Source of the DNA: Leptospira bourretii
GTDB taxonomy: Bacteria > Spirochaetota > Leptospiria > Leptospirales > Leptospiraceae
Assembly: GCF_004770145.1 (NCBI RefSeq)
Contig: NZ_RQFW01000012.1
Span: forward strand, 124,001 to 188,000
DNA length: 64,000 bases
Direction of reading: 5' to 3'
Shown here: piece after piece, positions 27,829-37,314 of the stretch
Layout of the letters: each line of letters opens with the position of its first letter
Position numbering within the stretch: the first letter of the stretch is position 1
Program-made: the position numbers and the translations under genes
Notes under the pieces: model-generated
Database searches by the model: none
Told to the model about the DNA's origin: nothing
What the model saw: only the letters and a program-made list of their open reading frames with translations

Positions 27829-29263
27829 CAGATGCCTCCACTTTTTCAGTTAGTTTTTGGAAAATCAAATCCACAACACCAGCAGAATTTAACAATCCTT
27901 TGATTGGATTCATCGATTGCTCAAAGTTTTGTTTTAGGCCGTTTTTATTGGTAAAACTACCGGCAGATTCTGCAAAAATTTGAATTGGAGCCGCCAAACT
28001 AGCGTTTTTTGCAGCTTCAGTTAAATTAGTGTCAAAAGAAATTACCTTTGATGGATCGATTCCCTCTGGGATTGACTCTTTCAATACAAAAACTAAATCA
28101 ATGGCACCTGATTTAACTGCATTCACAATTCCCGACATTCCTGAAATTGATGTGATTCCCAAATCAACAGCTCCCTTTGTATTAGGGTGGTTGTCTTTTG
28201 TAAGTAAAAAGTCCACTTGTTCAGTTTCTTTGTTTTGTGCATCTGTCACACGGGATTCCCATTGAATGGATTTCCCACCTAACTCACGTGCAACTAATTC
28301 AAATCCTTTTTTCAGTGATTCCAGCGTTTCATTGGATTCATGAGCTCCACCAAGAACGGCAATTGATTTCGCTGCTTTCATTCGATCTACTATTTTAGAT
28401 ATGACTTCTTTGGATGTTGAAGGATTTCCCGCTTCCAAATAACTATGAAGGCGATTCTCGTTCATCCAATCCAAATCGAATCTTCCTTTGTCACAAAGGA
28501 AAAACATACCTTGGTCATAGTTTTCACGAACCATATAACGATACATTTTATTGTCTCGTACATTCGTTGTTACATTACATCCTGTAGAACATCCGTGACA
28601 TACTGATTTATGTGATTTATACCACCAAACACGTGACTTAAATAATGTTTTATTATTTAGGAGTGCTCCCACTGGGCAAATATCTGCCAAAGCACCTTGG
28701 TAGTTGTGATCGATTGGTTCTGATTTCGCAAGGCCAATGATGGAATGGTTTCCTCTTTCAAAAAGTCCAAGATTAGACTGACCAACCTTTTCCTCTTCAA
28801 ATCTAACACAACGATAACAAACAATACAACGATTATGATTGATGATGAGATTGGTTCCAATCTCTTCTTGAGGAATATTTCTTTTATCGAATTCAAACCT
28901 TGAATGTCCCGAACCAGAACCAAATGCGTTGTCTTGCAAACGACATTCCCCGGCTTTATCACAAACAGGACAGTCTAACGGGTGATTTGCGAGCAAAAAT
29001 TCCATTGTACCAGCGCGAGCTTCTATCACTCGGTCTGACTTAGTAATGATCCCCATTCCTTCTTTTACAGGAGTATTACAAGCTGCTTGTAAACGAGGAA
29101 CACCTTCAATTTCAATGAGACACATGCGGCACATACCGACAATGCTGAGTGCTGGGTGGTAACAAAAGTAAGGGATTTCGACTCCAACTTCTTTTGTGGC
29201 GTCGATGAGGTTTTTCTTTTCGTCGACTTCGTATTCGACTCCGTCTATCTTTATCTTAACCAA
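27815..29263 (-). CDS. nuoG: NADH-quinone oxidoreductase subunit G-like protein, short form
   Basis: 482 residues starting at TTG 29263, which has AGGGGG eight bases upstream. The N-terminal 2Fe-2S domain ([15 protein letters not shown] plus AACNTP), the His-Cys cluster site ([14 protein letters not shown]), a 4Fe-4S site (CIVCYRC and CPVGAL) and a fourth site (CHGCSTGC) are intact. The following molybdopterin-like domain is much shorter than in typical NuoG (usually about 680-900 residues in total) and lacks obvious cofactor motifs, so it would serve only as an electron wire and scaffold. It is followed directly by nuoI. Confidence 0.88.
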   Translation of the reverse strand: MVKIKIDGVEYEVDEKKNLIDATKEVGVEIPYFCYHPALSIVGMCRMCLIEIEGVPRLQAACNTPVKEGMGIITKSDRVIEARAGTMEFLLANHPLDCPVCDKAGECRLQDNAFGSGSGHSRFEFDKRNIPQEEIGTNLIINHNRCIVCYRCVRFEEEKVGQSNLGLFERGNHSIIGLAKSEPIDHNYQGALADICPVGALLNNKTLFKSRVWWYKSHKSVCHGCSTGCNVTTNVRDNKMYRYMVRENYDQGMFFLCDKGRFDLDWMNENRLHSYLEAGNPSTSKEVISKIVDRMKAAKSIAVLGGAHESNETLESLKKGFELVARELGGKSIQWESRVTDAQNKETEQVDFLLTKDNHPNTKGAVDLGITSISGMSGIVNAVKSGAIDLVFVLKESIPEGIDPSKVISFDTNLTEAAKNASLAAPIQIFAESAGSFTNKNGLKQNFEQSMNPIKGLLNSAGVVDLIFQKLTEKVEASVGNR

Positions 29264-29317
29264 AGAACAGGCCCCCTAGGTTTGATTAGACCTAGGTCTT
29301 TGGTTTTTGTCAAACCT

Positions 29318-30058
29318 TCATTTTGAAATTATATTTACCTCGGAAAGATAGGTGAAAGGTTGCAAATCCACTACATGGTTATTGAAGAATTCCGAATCTA
29401 AAAACAAGGAACTGGCTCGGATATTTGTCTGTTTGAGAATTTTTGCGATCAGATCATCCAAAATTTGTAAGGATCTGACTTCGTAAAAGAAGGCGTTATC
29501 GAGATTGATTCTCAAATTGGTGAAAGACCCTCTTCCTCCCAAAGACAACATAAACCGATCAAAGATTTCCTCAGTGGATTTTTTGCCCGGACAACCCTGA
29601 ATGTCCAAAACCATTTGAGAAATTGATAGTTCCGTGACATTGACCACCAATGGAAATGCTTTTTTGTCGATGATGTTTTCAGGTTTTAGCTGCAAAACTT
29701 GTGCAATTTTTTCAAGTAAAGCTTGGTTTGCGATGGGTTTTAAAAGATAAGCAGTGACGTGACTAAGAGCCGCTCTTCGTACTTGGTCTTTTTCACCAAC
29801 AGCAGTTAACATGATGACAGGGGTCATCTTTAACATTTCTTTGCCTTTCTCCAAAAAACTAATTCCGTCCAAATAAGGCATATTGACATCGCTAATGATC
29901 AAGTCATAACTATTGTTTCTGATTTTGGTTAGTCCCGACATTCCATCCACAACATGAGTGACGTCAAAGTTATATCTTTCTAAAGTATGTAATAGTAGTT
30001 TGGCGCTACTTTCATCATCTTCAAGTAATAGGACTTTATAAACTTTTGGTCGATTCAT
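29318..30058 (-). CDS. Response regulator with an unassigned C-terminal domain
   Basis: 246 residues. Residues 1-125 are a receiver domain: LLLEDDESSAKLL with the acidic pair, the phospho-acceptor aspartate in IISDVNMPYLDG, threonine in IMLTAVG, and lysine in YLLKPI. The C-terminal part (about 130-246) is not a DNA-binding, GGDEF or HD output domain that I recognise. Its alternating strands and helices (VLDIQGCPG, FTNLRINLDNAFFYEVRSLQILDDLIAKI) faintly recall a STAS-like or other alpha/beta fold. No histidine kinase lies next to it. It follows aroC by 16 bp on the same strand. Confidence 0.82.
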   Translation of the reverse strand: MNRPKVYKVLLLEDDESSAKLLLHTLERYNFDVTHVVDGMSGLTKIRNNSYDLIISDVNMPYLDGISFLEKGKEMLKMTPVIMLTAVGEKDQVRRAALSHVTAYLLKPIANQALLEKIAQVLQLKPENIIDKKAFPLVVNVTELSISQMVLDIQGCPGKKSTEEIFDRFMLSLGGRGSFTNLRINLDNAFFYEVRSLQILDDLIAKILKQTNIRASSLFLDSEFFNNHVVDLQPFTYLSEVNIISK

Positions 30059-30074
30059 CTGTTTTAGGATTCCT

Positions 30075-31211
30075 TTATTGTTCTGGAATAGAATCTAAAT
30101 TTGCATATTTCAAAAACCATTTTGGCTGTAAGGCTCTTTGGTAAAGATAAGCATCTACTAACACAAGATTTACCACAGCTTCCACAATCGGAACCGCTCT
30201 TGGCAAAACACAAGCATCATGTCGACCTTTTGCTTTTAAAATGGTTTCTTCATTTTTATCGTTAATCGTTTTTTGTTCTTTTTTAATGGTCGAAGTTGGT
30301 TTAAAAGCGGCACGAAGGATCAAATCCATGCCGTTAGAAATTCCACCTTGGATCCCACCAGAATTGTTAGTTCTTGTTTTGACTTTTCCAGTTCCCGGCT
30401 CTATATAAAATTCATCGTTGTGAACGCTTCCCGTTTGGCGAGTACCTGTAAATCCAGAACCCACTTCAAATCCTTTACATGCCGAAATAGACAAAATTGC
30501 CTTTGCCAAATCAGCATCTAACTTATCGTATACGGGATCTCCTAAACCAGGTGGTAAGTTTCTGACGGCAATTTTGACAACTCCACCAACAGAATCTCCT
30601 TCATCTCTAAGTTTACGAATGAGAGTCTCCATTTCGTCATTAGACGATTTTTTTGGACATCTTGTTGGGAAGTTGTCCACGATATCTCTAGAAATAGGAT
30701 ATTCAGATTCACTAATATGAGAATCGATTGGGCCAATCGAATCCACCCAACCTACTGTTGAGATTCCAAGCTCTCTCTCTAAAATCACACGGGCAAGACC
30801 TGCCGCCGCTACTCTTCCAATCGTTTCCCGAACGGAAGACCTTCCACCGCCCACATGAGCTCTGTGTCCGTATTTCTCCGAATATGTATAATCTGCATGA
30901 GAAGGCCGAAACACATGGGCCATTTCATCATAGTCACTTCCAATGGTATTTTGGTTGTTCACTTTCATGAGAATGGGACTACCAGTTGTTTTACCTTGGA
31001 ACACTCCTGATTCCACAACCATCCGATCTTTTTCATCTCTTGGAGTGGTAAGATCATTTTGGCCTGGCCTACGGCGTGTTAAATCCTTTTGAATTTCTTC
31101 CTCTGGAAATGGTAAGCCGGCAGGAACTCCATCCACGACAACTCCAACAGAAGTTCCGTGAGACTCACCAAATGTTGATACTCTGAAAATTTTTCCCCAA
31201 CTTGAAGGCAT
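30075..31211 (-). CDS. aroC: Chorismate synthase
   Basis: A 378-residue protein with the three chorismate synthase signatures: [18 protein letters not shown] near the N-terminus, [24 protein letters not shown] near residue 120, and [16 protein letters not shown] near residue 335. It converts 5-enolpyruvylshikimate 3-phosphate to chorismate using reduced FMN in the cytoplasm. An aroD gene (3-dehydroquinate dehydratase) lies in the divergent operon 2 kb away. The ATG start at 31211 is close to a divergent TonB-like gene. Confidence 0.96.
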   Translation of the reverse strand: MPSSWGKIFRVSTFGESHGTSVGVVVDGVPAGLPFPEEEIQKDLTRRRPGQNDLTTPRDEKDRMVVESGVFQGKTTGSPILMKVNNQNTIGSDYDEMAHVFRPSHADYTYSEKYGHRAHVGGGRSSVRETIGRVAAAGLARVILERELGISTVGWVDSIGPIDSHISESEYPISRDIVDNFPTRCPKKSSNDEMETLIRKLRDEGDSVGGVVKIAVRNLPPGLGDPVYDKLDADLAKAILSISACKGFEVGSGFTGTRQTGSVHNDEFYIEPGTGKVKTRTNNSGGIQGGISNGMDLILRAAFKPTSTIKKEQKTINDKNEETILKAKGRHDACVLPRAVPIVEAVVNLVLVDAYLYQRALQPKWFLKYANLDSIPEQ

Positions 31212-31270
31212 ATACGGACAATGAAAATGGAGATTGCATTCTCTCCAATAAAGTTTTTCATGAACTTGGA

Positions 31271-31768
31271 ATGCACACCCTCTTTGAAGGTTCGAAATAC
31301 AAGGCTCTTTCCATCACTTTTGGAATTCACCTCTTGTTAGTTTTCGCTCTATTCGGTTATAACCTAAAAAGGGACATAGATTCGCCATTTTTAAAATGGA
31401 AAAAGGGAAGTAACGTATCCACCATAGATTTACAATTTTCCACAGGGATCGGAAATACTACATCTTCCTCCTCAAAAAATCCATCAAAAGAAGAAGGAAC
31501 AAAAACCATTGAAGATGAGATCTCAGAATTCCAAAACTGCCTTAGTTATCCGGCACTAGCCTTAGAACAAAAATTAGAAGATGTTTGTGTGTATCGATTG
31601 ACCATCAAAGAAGATGGTTCTTTGGAAAAAATTGCAGTGGTCACCCCATGTAGGTATGGTGTCTTTGATTTACAGGTGCGTCGGCAACTCGCCGATTGGC
31701 AGTTCCAACATTCCAAAGGTAAAGAATTTGTTCTACCCATTAGGTTCCGTTTAGATGTCCGAGACTAA
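31271..31768 (+). CDS. TonB-like C-terminal domain protein
   Basis: From the ATG at 31271 the product is 165 residues: a short cytoplasmic start, one transmembrane helix (about residues 13-28, ending LFGYNLKRD), a serine-rich linker, and a C-terminal domain (about 80-165) with strand-rich sequence resembling the TonB C-terminus ([18 protein letters not shown], then [10 protein letters not shown]). The frame continues 23 codons upstream to a TTG at 31202 that overlaps aroC; the ATG start puts the membrane segment at the right place. No ExbB/ExbD genes are beside it. It overlaps the next gene (NusG-like) by 14 bp. Confidence 0.65.
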   Translation: MHTLFEGSKYKALSITFGIHLLLVFALFGYNLKRDIDSPFLKWKKGSNVSTIDLQFSTGIGNTTSSSSKNPSKEEGTKTIEDEISEFQNCLSYPALALEQKLEDVCVYRLTIKEDGSLEKIAVVTPCRYGVFDLQVRRQLADWQFQHSKGKEFVLPIRFRLDVRD

Positions 31769-32294
31769 TCCCCCCATAGAAGAAAGTGCTTGGTACATTG
31801 TGTATACAAAACCCAGAGCAGAAAAAAAACTAAGCGAACTTTTAAAAAAATACCACCTGGAGAATTATCTCCCCATCCGTAAGGAACGAAAAAAATGGAC
31901 CGATCGATTTAAGTGGATCCATGTCCCTGTTCTACCTTCTTATATTTTTGTTAAAATTGTCTTCTGGAGAGATAAAAATAAAGTCCTCCAATTACCCGGT
32001 TCCCATCATTTTGTCTTTCATAAAGGCCAACCAGCAACGGTGACCCAAGACGATTTGGATATTTTAGAACTTGGGCTACAAAAATATGCAGATTCATTGA
32101 CCACGAGCCCAGAATCCGTTTTAGAAAAAGGGAAACGGGTTCGTATCATTGGCGGTGCCTATGTTGGCAAAACGATGGAAGTTATAGAAATTAAAAATAA
32201 AACAAAAGTAATCCTTCGTATACCGGAGATTAACACTGCTTTTGTTTACCATGTCAATGTAGGTGATTTGGCCTGGGAGGAATTAATTGTATGA
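31755..32294 (+). CDS. NusG-family transcription elongation factor paralogue
   Basis: 179 residues. The NGN domain begins WYIVYTKPRAEKKLSELL and contains VPVLPSYIFVKI, both typical of NusG/RfaH-type proteins. The C-terminal KOW domain is recognised from GKRVRIIGGAYVGKTMEVIEI. Specialised NusG paralogues (RfaH, UpxY, LoaP types) help RNA polymerase through long polysaccharide or secondary-metabolite operons. This gene is joined to a KdsD gene (ATGA overlap), which fits a role in surface polysaccharide expression, but that is inference. The housekeeping NusG is expected elsewhere (beside rpl genes). Confidence 0.85.
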   Translation: MSETNPPIEESAWYIVYTKPRAEKKLSELLKKYHLENYLPIRKERKKWTDRFKWIHVPVLPSYIFVKIVFWRDKNKVLQLPGSHHFVFHKGQPATVTQDDLDILELGLQKYADSLTTSPESVLEKGKRVRIIGGAYVGKTMEVIEIKNKTKVILRIPEINTAFVYHVNVGDLAWEELIV

Positions 32295-33265
32295 AAGAAA
32301 AAGACACGATCGCAATCGTTAAACAAGCACTAGATGATGAAATTTCTTCACTGGTACACTTCCGCGACCAACTGGATCCATCCGTTAAAGATTGTATTGA
32401 TCTGATTTTAAAATCCACTGGCAAAGTAATTGTCACCGGGGTCGGTAAATCAGGCGATATTGCCAAAAAAATTTCCCATACACTGTCTTCCACAGGAACC
32501 TCTGCTTACTTTTTGCATCCAACGGATGCATCGCATGGGGATTCGGGAATTGTTGGACCGGATGATGTTGTTCTTGCCATCGGAAAAAGTGGGGAATCGG
32601 AAGAACTCAATTATATTTTGCCTACACTTCGTAAAATTGGGGCAAAGATAGTAGGGATTACAGCAAACGCCAAATCAAAGTTAGCTTCCCTTTCGGATAT
32701 AGTCATCATCACTCCCGTTTTAAAAGAAGCTTGTCCTTTGGACTTGGCTCCTACTTCAAGTACCACAATTGCCTTAGTCCTTGGTGATGCCATAGCAGTG
32801 GCACTCATGGAATTAAAGAATTTCCAAGCCAATGATTTTGCTTTGTACCATCCAGCAGGAAGGTTGGGAAAACGCCTTTCCTTACATCTATCGGATGTAA
32901 TGCGAAAAGGGGAAAGAAATGCATCGATTCCGGTGGATGCCAATTTAGAAACCATTCTAAAAGAAATCACAGAGAAAGGGATCGGTGCTACAGGTGTTGT
33001 GGATTCAAATTCCAAATTAATTGGTTTGATTACAGATTTTGACATCCGAAAGTTTTTGACTAAAAACACTCTTTCACCCACTGTCACTGCAAAGGAAATG
33101 ATGAATGCAAATCCTAGTAGTTTCCGACCAGAAGAAAAAGCATATGATGTTTTAATCAAAATGGAAGGCCGGGAGCGACCAATATCCGTTGCACCCGTTG
33201 TGGACGAAAAAGGTTTATTTGTGGGAATGATCTCCCTACACGATTTATTACAAAAAGGACTTTAA
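32291..33265 (+). CDS. kdsD: Arabinose-5-phosphate isomerase (KpsF/GutQ family)
   Basis: 324 residues: an SIS sugar isomerase domain (about 30-170, with TGVGKSGDIAKKISHTLSSTGT and HGDSGIVGPDDVVLAIGKSGESEEL) followed by two CBS domains (about 205-324). It interconverts ribulose 5-phosphate and arabinose 5-phosphate, the first step toward Kdo for lipopolysaccharide. Its start overlaps the stop of the NusG-paralogue gene and it is followed six bases later by aroD. Architecture and length are normal. Confidence 0.92.
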   Translation: MKEKDTIAIVKQALDDEISSLVHFRDQLDPSVKDCIDLILKSTGKVIVTGVGKSGDIAKKISHTLSSTGTSAYFLHPTDASHGDSGIVGPDDVVLAIGKSGESEELNYILPTLRKIGAKIVGITANAKSKLASLSDIVIITPVLKEACPLDLAPTSSTTIALVLGDAIAVALMELKNFQANDFALYHPAGRLGKRLSLHLSDVMRKGERNASIPVDANLETILKEITEKGIGATGVVDSNSKLIGLITDFDIRKFLTKNTLSPTVTAKEMMNANPSSFRPEEKAYDVLIKMEGRERPISVAPVVDEKGLFVGMISLHDLLQKGL

Positions 33266-33271
33266 ATCATT

Positions 33272-33988
33272 ATGCCAGATTCATATAAAATTGTAGCTTC
33301 TGTTGGTGAAGATGATCTTCGCCATTTACAAAAAAAAGATGTAAAGGATGTCGATATCATCGAAGTCCGATTAGATCTTTTTTCCAGAAACTACATTCAA
33401 AAAGAAATGAAAAAAAAGCTAAAAGCTTTAGGTCTTCCAGTTCTTTTTACTTATAGAAGGGCAGAAGATAGCAGCGTACGTTCCTATGTAAAACTTTTCC
33501 ATGAAGATGTTGAAGGGATATTAAAAGATTTTAATGATAATGCCAACTATCTTGATATCGAACTCAATCGCGAAGACACCATTTTTCGAAATTATGAAAC
33601 TTTAAACTATAGAATCATTTATTCCTATCATTCTTTTAAAAAGTCCATCCTTGCAAATGAAATGACCAATTTCATAAATAAAGCAAAACCAGTGAAAAAG
33701 AAAAACCCCATCTTCAAGTTTGCAATCACCCCAGAAGATATAGAAGAAACTGCAGATTTTTTAAACGATATCAAACTATTATCAAAATCAAATACAATGA
33801 TTGGAATTTGTATGGGTGAACTAGGGCTTATCTCTCGAGTTTTTGGAGATAAATTCCACTCTTCTTTCACCTATATGACATTAGGTGAACCAAAAGCACC
33901 TGGCCAAATTTCAGTGGAAACCTTTAAAAAACTTAGGGCAGATTTGTTTAAAAGTCCAGGTTCAGGAAAAGAATCTAAAGAAGATTAG
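33272..33988 (+). CDS. aroD: Type I 3-dehydroquinate dehydratase
   Basis: 238 residues. The motifs of the type I enzyme are present: EVRLDLF near residue 30, FTYRRAEDS near 62, the active-site histidine in YSYHSF (near 115), the Schiff-base lysine in FKFAITPED (near 150), and APGQIS near the C-terminus. It forms 3-dehydroshikimate in the shikimate pathway. The sequence is a diverged member, rich in lysine. A clear terminator hairpin follows 10 bp after the stop. Confidence 0.88.
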   Translation: MPDSYKIVASVGEDDLRHLQKKDVKDVDIIEVRLDLFSRNYIQKEMKKKLKALGLPVLFTYRRAEDSSVRSYVKLFHEDVEGILKDFNDNANYLDIELNREDTIFRNYETLNYRIIYSYHSFKKSILANEMTNFINKAKPVKKKNPIFKFAITPEDIEETADFLNDIKLLSKSNTMIGICMGELGLISRVFGDKFHSSFTYMTLGEPKAPGQISVETFKKLRADLFKSPGSGKESKED

Positions 33989-33998
33989 AAAACGATAA

Positions 33999-34019
33999 CC
34001 TCGGGAATTCATTCCGAGG
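33999..34019. terminator. Terminator between aroD and the convergent TPR gene
   Basis: CCTCGG and CCGAGG form a 6-bp GC stem with a 9-nt interval (extra pairing ATT/AAT inside is possible). Plus-strand sequence after it is T-rich (ATTTATGATTTTGTG). Confidence 0.65.
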
Positions 34020-34066
34020 ATTTATGATTTTGTGTTATTTTAGTTTTAAAACGATTTCTTTTATAA

Positions 34067-35650
34067 TTAAGGTTGGATTTGGGAAGTCGCAGTTCCCGCT
34101 TTTGTTTGGATAAATTCTTTAAAAGAACTATCTTTCCAAATATCTTTAAAATCCTTTTCTAAAGAATCCGAAGTCCAATACTCTGGTTTCAAATCTGCAG
34201 CTAACTTAAATTGTTCCTTGGTTTTAGAAATATCCCCTTTTTTAGAATAACATCTAGCGAGAAGATAATATCCGGAAGAAGAACCAGTTACTTTTTGTAA
34301 AATCGAAATGGCTAAATCGAACTTCCCTGAATAAAAATAATTTCTCCCACGATAGAATAAAAATTCCCGGGACTCGGACCGAGTCGGATCTTTTTCCAAA
34401 ACGGAAAAATAAGATTCTGCTTTGTCAAATGCATTGGTTTCCGTATACCGTCTCGCCAGTTTGATAAAACCCATTTGGTATTTTTCAGGAGTTTGTTTTA
34501 AATCCGGAAATTTGGAATCAATGAATTCCGCATATTTTGCAAAACTAGTTTCAAATTTTTTGGTTCTTTTGCCAGCTTCAAACATACAAACAAAACGAAA
34601 CATATGAGATTCTATTTGGTTTGGATTCAGAGAAAGTGCCTTGTCAGAATAGGAAATACAATTTTCCCAATCTGATTTTTGTTCATACAACCTTGCCAAA
34701 GCCAAAAGAGGAGGATCCTTTTGTAATTGTTTGTAAGCTTGTTGGAAAGAAGTTTCTGCTTTATCTAGTTCAGCTAACTTTTGAAATGCAATACCTTCAT
34801 TCAAATAAACATAATACAAAAATACATTGGTATCTTTTGAAAATGGATTTTTTTTCGCACGTTCAAATGATTCAATTGCGGACTTGGGATCATCCTGTCT
34901 TAGTTTGACAATCCCCAATTTATAATGGTATCTAGACCTAGATGGATTTTTTTCGATCAGGATTTTAAGATTGGTTTCTGCTTTGTCGTATTTTTTTTCT
35001 TCAAACAATGCCAGCACATAATCCCAACGAACGTCTTCTAAATTTGGTTGATTTGCCAAAAGTTGTTCATAGTGTTCGCTAGGTTTTGTTGCTTCCGAAT
35101 CATCAGAAACATCTTCTTGTTTTTTAACCGAATCTTTTTTGACTTCTGGTGGTTTTTGTTCCGTAGGTTTGGTTTCTACTTTTGTTGGATGTGAATAAGA
35201 TTGTGAAGAAGAAGGATTCCCTTTGTTTCCTACAGCTCGATTGTAAATCTTTTGAACCTCTTCGTTTTTTGGATCATATTTCAAATAACGAGAAGAGTAT
35301 GTTGCTGATAAATTCCAGTCTTGGTGATAATTAAAAAAAAGTGCAAGTTTCAAAAGGACCGTTTTTCTTTGGTCTTTGTCCAAATCTAAATCTGCGGCTC
35401 TTCTAAAGTTTTGAATGGATTTTGGGTAATCTTTTTTATATTCATAAATATAACCCAAATACATATAAGCTTCACCGTCTTGCGGGTGTGAGTCGGCGTG
35501 TTTTGTAAATTTTTTAATCGCTTCGCCATAAGCTTTTTTTGAAAAAGCCTTTTTTCCTTCCTTCATCGCATCACTATCAATGGCGAAGAGTGTAGGTTGA
35601 AAGATTACAAAGATAAAAACTAAGGAAAGATATTTCCGCACGGATTCCAA
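34067..35650 (-). CDS. Secreted TPR-repeat protein
   Basis: Up to 527 residues with a hydrophobic N-terminus (YLSLVFIFVIFQPTLFA) that looks like a signal peptide. TPR units are seen from about residue 27 (GEAIKKFTKHADSHPQDGEA, YLGYIYEYKKDYPKSIQNF) and again from about 215 to 500 (for example YDKAETNLKILIEKNP, KSAIESFERAKKNP). A charged, low-complexity linker of about 60 residues (150-210) separates the two TPR blocks. The frame starts with TTG at 35650; a GTG at 35641 is an alternative and has GGA six bases upstream. TPR arrays mediate protein-protein contacts; the partner is not indicated by context. Confidence 0.85.
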   Translation of the reverse strand: MESVRKYLSLVFIFVIFQPTLFAIDSDAMKEGKKAFSKKAYGEAIKKFTKHADSHPQDGEAYMYLGYIYEYKKDYPKSIQNFRRAADLDLDKDQRKTVLLKLALFFNYHQDWNLSATYSSRYLKYDPKNEEVQKIYNRAVGNKGNPSSSQSYSHPTKVETKPTEQKPPEVKKDSVKKQEDVSDDSEATKPSEHYEQLLANQPNLEDVRWDYVLALFEEKKYDKAETNLKILIEKNPSRSRYHYKLGIVKLRQDDPKSAIESFERAKKNPFSKDTNVFLYYVYLNEGIAFQKLAELDKAETSFQQAYKQLQKDPPLLALARLYEQKSDWENCISYSDKALSLNPNQIESHMFRFVCMFEAGKRTKKFETSFAKYAEFIDSKFPDLKQTPEKYQMGFIKLARRYTETNAFDKAESYFSVLEKDPTRSESREFLFYRGRNYFYSGKFDLAISILQKVTGSSSGYYLLARCYSKKGDISKTKEQFKLAADLKPEYWTSDSLEKDFKDIWKDSSFKEFIQTKAGTATSQIQP

Positions 35651-35694
35651 ACTAGTTGGAACCCATGGGAATGAAAGGGATTTTTGGAAAAAAG

Positions 35695-37302
35695 TTAGAC
35701 CTTCGTTCTTTCTTCTTTTTGCGAAGCCAAATTTCTTGAGGCTCTGAGAACGATACTCATGGTCGTTATTTGTGGGTTCACCGAAAGTCCTGTAGGATAA
35801 ACTGAGGCATCCATGACAAATATGTTTTTATGACCATAAATTTCCAAATTTAAATCAACTGCACCCTTTTCCGGATCGTTTGCGGACTGGATGGACCCAT
35901 GCGGGTGCGCCGAACCGACGGTTAGATCCCCAGGTTTTGTACTTTCTTTCAAAATCCAATCAAAGTTGTCGTTTCCTGTTACCTTGTACGGTTCTGTGAA
36001 TCTGGTAAAAGGAAAAATTAATTCTTTGGCACCAGCTGCCACAGTTACTTCCGCAAGCGCTTTCAGTCCACGTAACATATTGAGGCCGTCTGTTGGTGTT
36101 AGCTCAAAATATACTTTTCGTCTTCCCAAACTATACTTCACACTTGCATTGGCTTCCCCATCTGCACCGTCTCGAACAAGGACAATCCCAGCATTGTAAT
36201 TCGTAAAATCTTTCATTACATCAAACTGTTGTTTGCCGTAAAAAGGAACGAGTGAAGATGCCAAAGTGGGACGGTAAGGAGCTGCTTCCAACCAATAACC
36301 GTAACCAGTTCCATTTTGGTTGTGACCATCTTTGATCACAATGGATTGTGGCGGACCATGGAACATTTTGATTTCTGAGTCAAATTTTCCAAAGATGGTA
36401 GATGTGGGATGGACTTTTAAATTTCGGCCTACCCAACCATTTCCAATCCCACTCCTTTGTAAAAGAGCAGGGCCTTCGATCGCACCGGCACTGACAATCA
36501 CAACTGGTGCTTTGATTTCCATGATTTGAATGACTTCTTTGGGAGCCGCTTCGTAAGCATCAGGTGTAAACTCTGCAATTACAGTTTTAATTTTGCCTTC
36601 TTTGATTTTTGCTGCACGCATGTTCGAAACAACAATGGCACCAGCTTCAATAGCATCCGGAATCCAAGTTAAAAATGCAGATTGTTTTGCATTGATCGGG
36701 CAACCCAAACCACAACGGCCAAGTCCAATACAACCACGATTGTTATTACGAAGTACCTGCGGAGTGAGTCCCACTTTTTTTCCACCCACACGTAACACAT
36801 TATTGTTCGCATTAACTAAGTTATCTGGTACTTCATGTACTCCCAATCTTTCGTGTACTTCTGAAACATAAGAATCCATTTCTTCTCTTGAGTAACCTTG
36901 CCATCCAAAACGTTCACTCCATTCATTGGTTACATAGTCAGGTGGATATAATGAAGTTTGCCAATTGACGGTTGTAGACCCACCAATGGACTTACCCTGT
37001 AAAATTGATAAAGTTTGTTCTTCTGTTACAATGAATCCAGCATCCCGATACAGTCTTGCTTGCGAAATGAATTCATCGGAATTGAATTGTGCAGGTGTGA
37101 AATAACTTCCTTCTTCAATTAATACAACTTTCCATCCATTTTTTGCAAGTTCACTCGCTGCAACGGCACCTCCAGCTCCGGACCCAATGACCACAACATC
37201 TGCAGTCAGTTCCCATTTTCCATTTTGGATTTTGTTTTCTTGGATGATATTTGAATGATTTTTTGGAGTGATAATTTTTTGGTTAAAAATTGGAATTCCC
37301 AT
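35695..37302 (-). CDS. GMC family FAD-dependent oxidoreductase
   Basis: 535 residues. The FAD-binding motif VVVIGSGAGGAVAASELAKNGWKVVLIEEG is at about 35-65, followed by GKSIGGSTTVNW. The GMC C-terminal region has GSAHPHGS and DASVYPTG (near residue 500), where the active-site histidine and the terminal FAD-binding segment lie. A Cys-rich block CIGLGRCGLGCP (near 190) is typical of bacterial long-chain alcohol oxidase/cholesterol oxidase-like members. Substrate unknown. It is 12 bp downstream of a small gene resembling the small partner subunits found beside GMC enzymes. Confidence 0.88.
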   Translation of the reverse strand: MGIPIFNQKIITPKNHSNIIQENKIQNGKWELTADVVVIGSGAGGAVAASELAKNGWKVVLIEEGSYFTPAQFNSDEFISQARLYRDAGFIVTEEQTLSILQGKSIGGSTTVNWQTSLYPPDYVTNEWSERFGWQGYSREEMDSYVSEVHERLGVHEVPDNLVNANNNVLRVGGKKVGLTPQVLRNNNRGCIGLGRCGLGCPINAKQSAFLTWIPDAIEAGAIVVSNMRAAKIKEGKIKTVIAEFTPDAYEAAPKEVIQIMEIKAPVVIVSAGAIEGPALLQRSGIGNGWVGRNLKVHPTSTIFGKFDSEIKMFHGPPQSIVIKDGHNQNGTGYGYWLEAAPYRPTLASSLVPFYGKQQFDVMKDFTNYNAGIVLVRDGADGEANASVKYSLGRRKVYFELTPTDGLNMLRGLKALAEVTVAAGAKELIFPFTRFTEPYKVTGNDNFDWILKESTKPGDLTVGSAHPHGSIQSANDPEKGAVDLNLEIYGHKNIFVMDASVYPTGLSVNPQITTMSIVLRASRNLASQKEERTKV

Positions 37303-37314
37303 TGATTGTCCGCC

